This document shows, piece after piece, positions 47,081 to 55,957 of a stretch of DNA of 64,000 nt. A program made the translations under genes and the position numbers. Within the stretch, counting starts at the first letter, position 1. Each line of letters begins with the position of its first letter. The notes beneath the pieces were generated by a model that was given only the letters and a program-made list of their open reading frames with translations, did not search any database and was not told where the DNA came from. This DNA comes from Parvicella tangerina (GTDB lineage Bacteria; Bacteroidota; Bacteroidia; Flavobacteriales_D; Parvicellaceae): assembly GCF_907165195.1 (NCBI RefSeq), contig NZ_OU015584.1:3048978-3112977 (forward strand). The letters are read 5' to 3'.

Positions 47081-48599
47081 AATACTCCTTGCACATATCA
47101 TTTTCTGTATTTCGTTCTTGGGAATCGCACAAAATGATGTTGTGCCACTGAATAATGAGTTCATTTACCCTTTTGAACATCAACTCTACGAAAAACACAA
47201 AGAGAATTTTCATAGCGGTGTAAAACCTTTTTTAAGAAAGGACATCAGTAGTTTTGTTGGTGATAGTTTGTTAACTCCATTGAAATGCTGGGCTTCTGAA
47301 CCAATTGCTTCTTCAAAGGATTGCAATCTCTCCATGAATATTTCTCCTCTCATTCATGGAGTGAGTTTATACCAAGCTGGAGAAAACATTCGGTTTAATT
47401 ACTCGGCAGGGTTATACACCAGCATCAGCGGAAAAAAGCTGGGTCTTTCAGGCTGGTATAGATACGGTCAGTTTCCGAGGTTTCCATTTCAAGACACATC
47501 CCTATTTATGCGCGAAGCTGTTAACGGGATAGGGATGAATCAAGGGGCTGATCATGCTCATCATTATGAATTCTATCTTAACTATTCTCCTAATCAATAC
47601 TTTGACATCACCGCAGGTAATGGCAAACATTTTTGGGGTGATGGTTACCGAAGCTTTTTGCTGTCAGACAACCCAAGTCCTTATCCGTTCTTACGAATCA
47701 TGAGTTCATTTTGGAATGTTAGGTATACCAACCTCTATGCCATGCACGTAGACAATAATTACAACGGTTTTCAGCGAAAATTTGTCTCTAGTCACCAATT
47801 GAGTTGGAACATAGTCAAAAACCTCAACTTCACATTATATGAAACCGTAATCTTTGCCCATAAAGACACACTTGGCAACAGGAATTTTGATGTAAACTAC
47901 TTGAACCCTATTATATTCTTCAGACCAGTAGAATATTCCATAGGATCAAACGACAATGTTTTGTTTGGAGGGTCTTTAAAATATACGCTTGCCGACAAAT
48001 ACACCTTCTACACGCAATTGGTTTTTGATGAATTCCTATTGAGTGCCTTTCGAGAGAATAACGGGTGGTGGGCTAACAAGTATGGTGTTCAATTTGGGTT
48101 TAAGACCTACAACATTGCGAATATAGACGGACTCTCTTACCAACTCGAATACAACTTTGCACGTCCATTTACATTTGCTCATAAATATTCTGTGCTGAAT
48201 TATGGTCATTTAGGTCAATCACTTGCCCATCCTTTAGGAGCAAATTTCTATGAGTTGACACAGATCATTCGCTACCAAAAAGACCGTTGGTATTTCCGGT
48301 TGCAAACTCAATATCAAGATCGTGGGGATAATACTACTAGCGCAAACTATGGAGGTGACATCTTTCGCTCCTACCTGGATCGAGCTGGTAATTTTGGACA
48401 TACAATCGGTCAAGGTGAGCAGCACTTCGTTTGGTGGAATCAGCTGAGTGTCTCTTATGTTATTCTTAATAAATTCAACCTAAGGGGCTTTATTGACTAT
48501 ACCTTCAGAACAGATCGAACGGGAGGAAAAACAAAGATCAACAACTTGCTTCAGGTGGGAATTAGAACTTCATTCTGGAATACGTACAATGATTACTAA
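47073..48599 (+). CDS. Wzi-family capsule assembly outer-membrane protein (copy 2)
   Basis: A 508-residue barrel similar to copy 1, with HSGVKPFLRKD, AGNGKHFWGDGYRSFLLSDN and AHPLGANFYELTQIIRY. The best start is a GTG at 47073, which overlaps the WecA-like stop by 8 bp and gives a signal peptide ending GIAQND. Such tight overlap suggests coupled translation. The similarity of the two copies is clear but not high, so they are old paralogues. Confidence 0.8.
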   Translation: MRKILLAHIIFCISFLGIAQNDVVPLNNEFIYPFEHQLYEKHKENFHSGVKPFLRKDISSFVGDSLLTPLKCWASEPIASSKDCNLSMNISPLIHGVSLYQAGENIRFNYSAGLYTSISGKKLGLSGWYRYGQFPRFPFQDTSLFMREAVNGIGMNQGADHAHHYEFYLNYSPNQYFDITAGNGKHFWGDGYRSFLLSDNPSPYPFLRIMSSFWNVRYTNLYAMHVDNNYNGFQRKFVSSHQLSWNIVKNLNFTLYETVIFAHKDTLGNRNFDVNYLNPIIFFRPVEYSIGSNDNVLFGGSLKYTLADKYTFYTQLVFDEFLLSAFRENNGWWANKYGVQFGFKTYNIANIDGLSYQLEYNFARPFTFAHKYSVLNYGHLGQSLAHPLGANFYELTQIIRYQKDRWYFRLQTQYQDRGDNTTSANYGGDIFRSYLDRAGNFGHTIGQGEQHFVWWNQLSVSYVILNKFNLRGFIDYTFRTDRTGGKTKINNLLQVGIRTSFWNTYNDY

Positions 48600-50127
48600 G
48601 TATTTTGATAAAGATACCACCTGGTCAAGAGCTCAACTTCTCCTTTTTGTCCTGGGCTTCATCATTGTCTGCATACCATTATTTTCAATGGATTACCTCA
48701 TTACCCTTGACGGACCAAATCACTTGTACAGCTCGGGTATTTTCTACAAGTTATTGCAAGAACAAACCGTCTATAATAACTACATTGGGTTCAATAGTGA
48801 ATTTACTCCGAATTATTTCACCGTAATTATTCTGGGGGCTCTACAAAAGGTGTTCTCTGGTTCGATTGCACTGAAGATATTTCATTTCCTACACATCATT
48901 CTCCTACTCAGCGGAGCCTATTTTTGGAGTAATGCTCATGCTTCAGGGAAAAGAGTTTATCCTTTTCTCGTACTTCCTTTTGTTTACTCCTACCTGTTTT
49001 TTAGTGGCTTCTATAACTTTATTTTCTCTGTCTCGTTTTTGCTTTGGGTACTGGGATTTTACGAGCGTATGAAAAATAAAGCCTGGCGAGCACATCATTT
49101 TTTTATCCTTGGGGCTCTACTTTTTATAACCTATAGCACACATATTATTTCATTCTTTTTTGTTGGGCTTTACCTAGCTATTGACCAGTTAATTGTCCTG
49201 AAAAACCATCACTGGAATAAAGATCGAATTCGTCATTCATTCTATCTGCTATTCGCTTCTTCTCCCGGACTAATACTTACCTTCCTGTTCATGGGGTCTA
49301 GGCAAGCTGAATACAACTGGATTGAACTGAGTGAATTGATTCAACGGCTTACATCTGGGTTCTCTATCGTAATTAAGAATGAAACCAGCGAAGAGCTAAC
49401 CGCTATCAACTGGTCAAAACTAATCACGCTTGCCCTTGCTCTTATGCTTTTCATCTATCAGTTCTTCGCTGGAAAGAAATCCTGGTCATTGGTCATTACA
49501 ACAATTAGCATTTTAGTCCTTTACTTTCTATTGCCAGACTCAGTAGGGTATGCCTCCGTATTTTCTGTACGCATAGAGTATATCTTTTGGCTATTCATTA
49601 TTATTGGAGCTACCCGTGCAGCATTGCTCAACAATTATACTTTATCTATTTCAGCCATTGCTGGATTGGGATTGTTGATCTTTCAAGTCAATGCTAACCT
49701 CCCCTACTGGAAGATGCTAAACGGCCATGCAAAATCAATCTTTACAGCAACTCAACACGTTGAGAACAACACCGTTGTATACCCCGTGTTTAACTCCTTG
49801 ATTTGGGACGATTATCACATTTCGAATATCATGGGCACAACTGGTAAGGATATTATGATTCTTGAAAACACTTCAGCTAGGCAAGATTATTTTCCGATAA
49901 CTTATTTAGCCCCTTTTGAAAAATGCCTTCAAACAACTATGACTAGTAACTACGAATGCAATGGATATTCAGTTAAAATTGACTACTTGTTAATTGTGGG
50001 AAAATACCAGCTCGACCCAAGCAACAAACTTGCCGTAAGCCTATACAGTTTAGCTCGCAATGAAGGAGAAGTAGTTTTTGAAGATGACTTTGTGCAGCTT
50101 TTAAAGCTCCCTACTCACCAAAACTAG
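48589..50127 (+). CDS. Polytopic membrane protein, possible GT-C glycosyltransferase
   Basis: A 512-residue protein with about 10-12 transmembrane helices and a C-terminal soluble part of about 110 residues. The first outer loop contains MDYLITLDGPNHLYSSG with Asp41, at the place where GT-C glycosyltransferases carry their catalytic acidic residue, but no second acidic residue is clear. It begins 11 bp before the Wzi copy 2 stop and is the last gene of the operon. A glycan-modifying or transport role is an inference from context. Its 3' end overlaps the convergent DUF5723 gene by 17 bp. Confidence 0.6.
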   Translation: MITKYFDKDTTWSRAQLLLFVLGFIIVCIPLFSMDYLITLDGPNHLYSSGIFYKLLQEQTVYNNYIGFNSEFTPNYFTVIILGALQKVFSGSIALKIFHFLHIILLLSGAYFWSNAHASGKRVYPFLVLPFVYSYLFFSGFYNFIFSVSFLLWVLGFYERMKNKAWRAHHFFILGALLFITYSTHIISFFFVGLYLAIDQLIVLKNHHWNKDRIRHSFYLLFASSPGLILTFLFMGSRQAEYNWIELSELIQRLTSGFSIVIKNETSEELTAINWSKLITLALALMLFIYQFFAGKKSWSLVITTISILVLYFLLPDSVGYASVFSVRIEYIFWLFIIIGATRAALLNNYTLSISAIAGLGLLIFQVNANLPYWKMLNGHAKSIFTATQHVENNTVVYPVFNSLIWDDYHISNIMGTTGKDIMILENTSARQDYFPITYLAPFEKCLQTTMTSNYECNGYSVKIDYLLIVGKYQLDPSNKLAVSLYSLARNEGEVVFEDDFVQLLKLPTHQN

Positions 50128-51478
50128 CCTGCTGCTCTTTCTCCCTCCACCCCATCAAGAAATTAATTCCAAATCGCGCGTGAAAATTCTTGTTGGCTTG
50201 AGGGATAAACATTCCCAGAAGATTATCAGAAATTGCGTAAAACTGAACTGGACCACCATTTATTGCAAACCCAAGTCCAATGTTGAAGTAGTCTCTTGAA
50301 TAATACGAATAATTCAGTCCTACTCTAAACCAATTCGTAACCTGCGCATTACCTGATAAGGTTAGAGCTCCTCGGTATCTTCTGTGAATAAACTCACTAT
50401 ACCAATTGACACCAACACCTATTTTCTCTGTGATCTGGTAATTTCCTCCAATATAGATTCTGGTGAACAAGGGTGTAGTAAAAGACTCCTCATTTGAAGA
50501 GTATCCAAATTCACCAGCCAGACTATCTTGAATAGACTGAAGAACATCAGAACTATCCGATAGGAACTCATTGATATCTACTCCTTTAAATGTAAAGCTA
50601 ACACTATCAGAAGCATAATTTCTCACATTTGAATTCCATTTGATCACTCCCAAATCCAAAACACTTGAAGAAAGCGATATTTTCTCATTCAATTGATAAC
50701 TCCCTCCTAAGTCAATGCCTATTCCATGATTTGGGAAGGAAGTAAAGTCACCTACCTCCAAACCATTAAAATTAGTGTCCAGCATTATTCCCGTATTGGA
50801 TGTATTTAGCGTAAGTTGACCATCCAAAGTCAGGTCAAAGGTCGTTTCATCAGTATGCAGCCCCAATTCACTATGTTTAGTGTATATGGCTCCTAAACCT
50901 TGGATATACTTTAATCGAGTACCAATCCGCAGTTTTTCATTAAACGCTCTGCTATAACCTACCGCAAACTCCAGATAGGATAACATATCCACACCAAAAC
51001 CATCCATATTCGCTCGTTCTCCCAAGAGGGTACTCCCATTTCCTTCAAAAGCCAACCTAAATAAATCTTTAGGATACATCAACCTAAAACTCGCCTTATT
51101 GGTAACCGAAAAACTCAAAAAAGATTCTTTGGCGGTAAAACCAAAACCAATGATTTCATTATTAACCATTCCTTTGAGGTAATTGAGATCAGCCATTTTA
51201 TCAATCGCTATATCTGGTCTTAGCTCCAATGAATCATCCGGACGAATCTGCACCAAATTGGTCAGTTTGAATCCAGAGTGACTTGCACCTAGGTAGGTAT
51301 TCATCATTGGCATCGCCAAAAACCCTTTTGATTTAGGTTTAAAAGCAGGGTTAATGTAATGTCCCTGAGGCAGATTATCGAAACTGTATAGCAAGAAATC
51401 CTCTTGTGCAAAATTAACTGTGCTGATCAACACCAGTAGTATCGTGGGTAACGTCTTCAAACTTTTCATCCTCTTCAA
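50111..51478 (-). CDS. DUF5723-type outer-membrane barrel protein
   Basis: A 455-residue protein with a signal peptide (ending NFAQED) and a beta-barrel resembling the DUF5723 family. Typical features are SFDNLPQGHYINPAFKPKSKGF, which recurs at the N-terminus of this group, and a C-terminal barrel half with GLGFAINGGPVQFYAISDN. The function is unknown; the fold is FadL-like in pattern. It starts 2 bp after the stop of the upstream lipoprotein gene, so the two probably act together. Confidence 0.75.
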   Translation of the reverse strand: MKRMKSLKTLPTILLVLISTVNFAQEDFLLYSFDNLPQGHYINPAFKPKSKGFLAMPMMNTYLGASHSGFKLTNLVQIRPDDSLELRPDIAIDKMADLNYLKGMVNNEIIGFGFTAKESFLSFSVTNKASFRLMYPKDLFRLAFEGNGSTLLGERANMDGFGVDMLSYLEFAVGYSRAFNEKLRIGTRLKYIQGLGAIYTKHSELGLHTDETTFDLTLDGQLTLNTSNTGIMLDTNFNGLEVGDFTSFPNHGIGIDLGGSYQLNEKISLSSSVLDLGVIKWNSNVRNYASDSVSFTFKGVDINEFLSDSSDVLQSIQDSLAGEFGYSSNEESFTTPLFTRIYIGGNYQITEKIGVGVNWYSEFIHRRYRGALTLSGNAQVTNWFRVGLNYSYYSRDYFNIGLGFAINGGPVQFYAISDNLLGMFIPQANKNFHARFGINFLMGWREKEQQASFGE

Positions 51479-51480
51479 TT

Positions 51481-53094
51481 CTACAGATTAAACTTTCCTT
51501 GAACTTGCATTCCAACTCTCAGATCAATGACATAATCTTCAAACAACTTGACGATTTCACCACTCGGACCACTCAAAGATTGGGCGTCACCACCTATAAC
51601 AAGGTAGGCTGCATTACCGATTTGATTGATTTGATCTTGATCCAGATATATATCCGTTATTTTTTGAAAAGATTCCGTCACCCTTCCGTTGCCATCAACA
51701 GGAGCAGACGCGATAATGTTTTCTGGTGCATCCCATAAGGTGAACAGTACATTTTTGTTGGAATCGAGTACTGCTGCTTGACCCAATAATTCCACAGGGA
51801 ATCCGTTATCAACATTGATCCTAAACATTAAACTCTCTATATACTCTACTTCCTCACTGAAAGAAAATTCAATCGTATCAGACACGGTAAATCCGTAAGC
51901 AAATCCCTCCATTGGCATCTCTACTTCTGCATCTATACGCAGGACACTTGTATCTATCAAAAAGTTGGTTCCTACATTTCCATTAGGGTTTGATGTACCA
52001 CTTCCTTCAAAATAAAACCATTTTGGTGTTGGCGTGATCACAGTAGTAATATTAGTGGTGTTGGTTTGATCCAGCTGCAAAACAGTGGTCGTATAATCCC
52101 CCATTGCTGTAGGTGCTGCAACATCCAGCGTGGATGGATATCCACCCAATACGAAAGCAGTACCAGTAGATGCATCTATCGTCTCAAGATTTGAAAGAGA
52201 GATCTCTGCAGGAAAGCCCATCTCATTGGTCACGGTAAACCGTACTCTGGGGTCGACTAATTCAAAATAACCATCAGGGTCATTATCAAAGATCTTCAGT
52301 AGAATAGAATCGTTATCAACTGCGATTGATTGCTGCCCAAAATAACCTGTGCATTTTTCAAATTCCAAAGCTGTAAAGTCAAACTGTACATCTACTGATT
52401 CTGTTCCAGTTACCGGCTGTCCAGTCCCTGATATTGTCACGTCAGTTTGAATATCAAACTCATTAAAGGATCCACCACCGTTTGTAAAGTCCATTATTGC
52501 TCCTGATAAATCAACCAATTCACTTCCTGTTTGAGGAACCGACCCTGAGTAGGTCATGGTAATCGTTCTGGAAAATGGTGTAACGCCACCCTCGAGCAAA
52601 TCAGGTATTGATATGGTAACGTCTACATCATGCTGTAAATCTGTAGATAGACCAATACTTAAGTTTCCACTCTTAAATTGAGAGGTATATAACTCCACGC
52701 CACTATTCAAAGAAGGATTGACTACATTTGATTGATTTCCGTTTGCCGTACCAGAATATGCAGCAGAAACTCCAATTCCATAATCACCATCTCCTAGGGA
52801 AACCGTAGTTGAATAGTCAATCATATCAACCAGATCAGCAGCCTCGAAAGAAACGATTTCACCGCGATAAACCAATGCAATTGCACCAGTTGCAGGATCA
52901 ATAATGACCACATCATTACTATCCGTTTTTGCGAGAATATCATAAACAGTAAAATGCCCATGAGCAAGTGGAACTGCGAGATTTGGGTTCCATGCTGTTG
53001 AAGCAATTTTATCTGGATCGTACTTTTTACAGCTTACTATCATCGAAATTGCTACAACGAGCACTAGCGATAATCTTAAATAGTTTTTATTCAT
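51481..53094 (-). CDS. Large beta-rich lipoprotein of unknown function
   Basis: A 537-residue protein with a type II signal peptide and lipobox MIVSC (Cys22). It is made of repeated beta-sandwich-like stretches rich in Thr, Ser, Asp and Gly (for example FDIQTDVTISGTGQPVTGT) with no enzyme motif. The start KKYDPDKIASTAWNPNLAVPLAHG is conserved-looking in Bacteroidota lipoproteins next to DUF5723 barrels. It is probably surface-exposed or periplasmic and linked to the barrel whose gene starts 2 bp downstream. Confidence 0.7.
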   Translation of the reverse strand: MNKNYLRLSLVLVVAISMIVSCKKYDPDKIASTAWNPNLAVPLAHGHFTVYDILAKTDSNDVVIIDPATGAIALVYRGEIVSFEAADLVDMIDYSTTVSLGDGDYGIGVSAAYSGTANGNQSNVVNPSLNSGVELYTSQFKSGNLSIGLSTDLQHDVDVTISIPDLLEGGVTPFSRTITMTYSGSVPQTGSELVDLSGAIMDFTNGGGSFNEFDIQTDVTISGTGQPVTGTESVDVQFDFTALEFEKCTGYFGQQSIAVDNDSILLKIFDNDPDGYFELVDPRVRFTVTNEMGFPAEISLSNLETIDASTGTAFVLGGYPSTLDVAAPTAMGDYTTTVLQLDQTNTTNITTVITPTPKWFYFEGSGTSNPNGNVGTNFLIDTSVLRIDAEVEMPMEGFAYGFTVSDTIEFSFSEEVEYIESLMFRINVDNGFPVELLGQAAVLDSNKNVLFTLWDAPENIIASAPVDGNGRVTESFQKITDIYLDQDQINQIGNAAYLVIGGDAQSLSGPSGEIVKLFEDYVIDLRVGMQVQGKFNL

Positions 53095-53224
53095 TTCAAG
53101 GTCATTTAGCTAAACAAATGTAAAAAGAACAACTCTCTCAAGGATGAAAACTTTACGAAAAGTATCTGGGAACTGATGAAAATCAGTTTATTTAATAGCT
53201 CGTGCTTGAGCATTGATTCTTGAA

Positions 53225-53797
53225 CTAGTATTTTTCAACTGAAATGATCTTCAATTGTTCAATCATTTCAATAGTTCCACCGAAATCCTTTGCTTCTGAT
53301 ACGATTGTGAATTTGGCCTTTAAGTTTACGGTGTCGTTTTTGAATTTTAACGAAAGGGTATCTCCATTCTCATGTTTCAGCGACTCAAAGTCGGTAAACA
53401 AAACATCATTAAGTCCCAGATTTTCGAAGACTGTGTCTTCTTTACTATAAAGCTGTTTTAACTCTTTATCAATTTCATATTTGAAGGCTGGATCAAGCGT
53501 GGTGTCTTTAAGGATCATCAATAAATCTCCCATGGATTCAATTTGCTGTTGAGCTTTGGTATTCCACTTTTCAACTGATAGGCCAGCATCCTTCTTCGCA
53601 CTCGTCATTGTACTCTCTACGGCCACTTCAGTTGGCTCTTCTTCCACTGCAGCACCTTCTTCAGAAGTCATCTGTTGTTCCTTTGCAGAATCATCATTCG
53701 CAGAAGATCTATCTTCCATAGCTCCTCCACAGTTAGCAAAAGTCACTGCAAGCAACAAATACAACATCCATCGATATGTGAACGTAACACTTCTCAT
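53225..53797 (-). CDS. Lipoprotein with acidic linker, partner of the membrane regulator
   Basis: A 190-residue protein with a lipobox TFANC (Cys23), a long acidic and Ser-rich linker (residues 24-65) and a soluble C-terminal domain with FKYEIDKELKQLYSKED and LSLKFKNDTVNLKAKF. The linker carries EEEPTE at 52-57 and SAKKDAG at 66-72, much like the DUF4349 lipoprotein encoded divergently at 54902. Its start overlaps the upstream gene stop by 4 bp (ATGA), so it is coupled to the regulator-like gene. Function unknown. Confidence 0.65.
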   Translation of the reverse strand: MRSVTFTYRWMLYLLLAVTFANCGGAMEDRSSANDDSAKEQQMTSEEGAAVEEEPTEVAVESTMTSAKKDAGLSVEKWNTKAQQQIESMGDLLMILKDTTLDPAFKYEIDKELKQLYSKEDTVFENLGLNDVLFTDFESLKHENGDTLSLKFKNDTVNLKAKFTIVSEAKDFGGTIEMIEQLKIISVEKY

Positions 53798-54741
53798 TCT
53801 TGCGTGAATTTTATTAAAGACATTTTATCCCCATCATACTCCGTATAAACGATAGCTACTTTCTTAAGCACCTTTGTTGGAATTGTCATTCTGTTAATGA
53901 ACTCATCTTTGTTAAGGACATCAATGGTAAAACCATCCTTACTAATTTCATAGGCTTTCAAACTCTCGTGAAGCATTTCTGACAATTGATTCCTTCGTTC
54001 TTTCCAATCCTCAACCTGAGAATTCGCAAAGAGGTGAAGGATCATGGAGTAATCATCTGGCTCCAAAAAAATAGTTTCTTCATAAGCATCATTACTTATC
54101 TTTCTTTTTACGTGCAGCGGCTTGTAAAACCTACCTTTTACAATAAAATCAACTTCATCTCCCATTCCACTAAAACAGCTCGACTCCAATGGATAGAACA
54201 TCGGACTCTCATCTCCCTTGATCATCTTAATTTCCAAAAATGAATCAGCTACAGGCAAGTGGGTATGCTCATCCACGAAACAAATTTTGTAATGAGTCGG
54301 TTTCTCCGTGTCAAAGCTAAAGTACATGACCAGTGTTATCATGCCTATTACGATTAAAGAAAGGATGACATACAGTCCCAGCCCCTTTTTCTTGGGGGAG
54401 TCAATAATCTCAACTTTAGGTTGATTTGTCTTACCTTCCTTCTCGTTTTTGGTTCCATTTTCATGACAAAAGGCACTCCAACTGTTTAAGCCAATATACT
54501 GAGAGAGCAAGTTCAACGTATCAACTCTCGGCAACTTTTCTTGCTCATTTTTAATGTGCGTATAAAACCACTTTTCGCTAACAGTGCCCTGAACTGTTAT
54601 TTGGAGTTCTTCTCTAAAAAGAGCTATTTCATCTCCTTTCCATTCTTGCATGTTTATGCCTACTTCTGGATGAATTTCCTGAAGTTTTTCAGCAACTTTT
54701 GTTTGCAGCAAATTAAATAATATGCGATCTGAGCTTTTCAA
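53794..54741 (-). CDS. Membrane-tethered protein with HTH-like N-terminal domain
   Basis: A 315-residue protein with three parts. Residues 1-95 have a helical pattern common in Bacteroidota regulators: SEKWFYTHIKNE, then LPRVDTLNLLSQYIGLNSWSAFC, resembling the SExTLxR...pr.dTLdlLsxyiGy.sWxxF motif. A charged linker and one transmembrane helix (121-143) follow. The C-terminal 170 residues are presumably periplasmic. This is the layout of ToxR/CadC-like one-component regulators; DNA binding is an inference. The start is a TTG at 54741, with a -7-type TATATTTG at 54747-54754 immediately upstream. Divergent from the DUF4349 gene across a dyad-rich 160-bp region. Confidence 0.6.
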   Translation of the reverse strand: MKSSDRILFNLLQTKVAEKLQEIHPEVGINMQEWKGDEIALFREELQITVQGTVSEKWFYTHIKNEQEKLPRVDTLNLLSQYIGLNSWSAFCHENGTKNEKEGKTNQPKVEIIDSPKKKGLGLYVILSLIVIGMITLVMYFSFDTEKPTHYKICFVDEHTHLPVADSFLEIKMIKGDESPMFYPLESSCFSGMGDEVDFIVKGRFYKPLHVKRKISNDAYEETIFLEPDDYSMILHLFANSQVEDWKERRNQLSEMLHESLKAYEISKDGFTIDVLNKDEFINRMTIPTKVLKKVAIVYTEYDGDKMSLIKFTQE

Positions 54742-54794
54742 CTAAACAAATATACAACAATCACTTTCACTACCTATTTACACTAAAGCATCGT

Positions 54795-54846
54795 TTGTAA
54801 AACAATTGTAAAACACTTTACAACTTTGTTTACCAGCGTTTTACAA
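54795..54846. promoter_or_regulatory. Candidate operator: dyad with flanking half-sites
   Basis: TTGTAAA at 54806-54812 and TTTACAA at 54817-54823 form a perfect inverted repeat with a 4-bp spacer. A further TTGTAAAACA lies 11 bp upstream (54795-54804), one helical turn away and identical to 54806-54815, and GTTTTACAA follows at 54838-54846. The cluster lies between the divergent HTH-like and DUF4349 genes. The last half-site falls where the -33 box of the rightward promoter would be. Confidence 0.5.
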
Positions 54847-54867
54847 CACCCTCTTCTCTATCCGCTT

Positions 54868-54875
54868 TAGGTTTG
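54868..54875 (+). promoter_or_regulatory. Putative -7 box for the DUF4349 gene
   Basis: TAGGTTTG matches the Bacteroidota -7 consensus TAnnTTTG and lies 26 bp before the ATG at 54902. No good TTG -33 box is found at the expected distance; the GTTTTACAA half-site occupies that place. Confidence 0.4.
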
Positions 54876-54901
54876 CTTCATAATCATCAAAAACAAATAT
54901 T

Positions 54902-55897
54902 ATGAAGAATTCAATTAAAACACTGTCGTTCATTATCCTATTTGGAATTTCTTCTTGTGGCGCTGCCGAAAATGAGAGCTACTCAGAAGACTACAAAGCG
55001 GAGGAAGGCTCATCCGCTCCGTATACAGAGAGTAGTGCTGCACAACTTTCCTACGAAGAAGAGCCCACCGAATCCGCAAAAAAAGACGAAGGAACATCAG
55101 AAAATCATCGCGTTGCAATTACTTCTGTAGCTGCAAGTGGAATAAATGATAGCACGCTCCGCTTCATTAGAACTGCTCAATTAAAATATAAAACAAAGAG
55201 TGTGCGAAAAACCACTTACTTACTAGAAAACGCAATTGTTCATCTCGGAGGAATTGTTACTTACACCAACCTTTACAGCGACATTGAAAACGTGAAGAAA
55301 GTTGCTATCTCCAAAGACTCCTCACTAAAAGTTACCACCTATCAGGTCAAAAACAATATGACCATAAGAATTCCGAACACTCAGCTTGATTCGTTATTAA
55401 AAGTCATTTCTACAACAGTTACTTTTCTGGACAAAAGAATTGTCAGTGCTGATGAGATCAGTTTAACGGAATTAAAGAACCAACTTGAGCAAAACAGAAT
55501 GGCTAATTATCAGGAACAACTTAAAAACGCCATTCAAAATAAGGAAGGAAAAATCAACAATGTGGTAGATGCTTATGAAAGCATGTTGCATAAACAAAAG
55601 CTAAAGGATGATGCATTCATCAGAAATTTAGAACTGGACTACGATGTAGAATACAGTGTTGTGGAACTGAGCATCTATCAAGACACATCAACAGACAAAG
55701 AATTAGTTGAGAATGAACTAAACATTGAAGAATTTGAGCCTTCGTTTTCTTCAAAACTGGGAGAAAGTCTAAAAAATGGATGGAACATGATTTTGGCGTT
55801 TATTGTCGCTATCGCCAACCTATGGTTCTTGATCATACCATTGATTCTTGTAGGCATCTATTTCTTAAGAAAAAGAAAAGTGCAAAAAAACACATAG
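54902..55897 (+). CDS. DUF4349-domain lipoprotein
   Basis: A 331-residue protein with lipobox ISSC (Cys19), an acidic Ser-rich linker (20-65, including EEEPTE at 52-57 and SAKKDEG at 58-64), a helical and beta DUF4349-type domain (about 85-290, with a coiled-coil stretch LTELKNQLEQNRMANYQEQL) and a C-terminal transmembrane helix (about 297-320) followed by a basic tail. DUF4349 proteins are envelope proteins of unknown function. The transmembrane helix plus lipid anchor would tie both ends to membranes. Probably controlled by the divergent HTH-like gene. Ends in a bidirectional terminator. Confidence 0.8.
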   Translation: MKNSIKTLSFIILFGISSCGAAENESYSEDYKAEEGSSAPYTESSAAQLSYEEEPTESAKKDEGTSENHRVAITSVAASGINDSTLRFIRTAQLKYKTKSVRKTTYLLENAIVHLGGIVTYTNLYSDIENVKKVAISKDSSLKVTTYQVKNNMTIRIPNTQLDSLLKVISTTVTFLDKRIVSADEISLTELKNQLEQNRMANYQEQLKNAIQNKEGKINNVVDAYESMLHKQKLKDDAFIRNLELDYDVEYSVVELSIYQDTSTDKELVENELNIEEFEPSFSSKLGESLKNGWNMILAFIVAIANLWFLIIPLILVGIYFLRKRKVQKNT

Positions 55898-55906
55898 AGT
55901 GAAAGC

Positions 55907-55940
55907 AAAAAGCCCTAACTCAACGTTAGGGCTTTTTTTC
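55907..55940. terminator. Bidirectional terminator
   Basis: A 13-bp stem (55907-55919 with 55925-55937) with a 5-nt loop, an A run at the left and a T run at the right. It lies between the convergent DUF4349 and lysS genes. Confidence 0.9.
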
Positions 55941-55957
55941 TTTATAATGACCTTATT

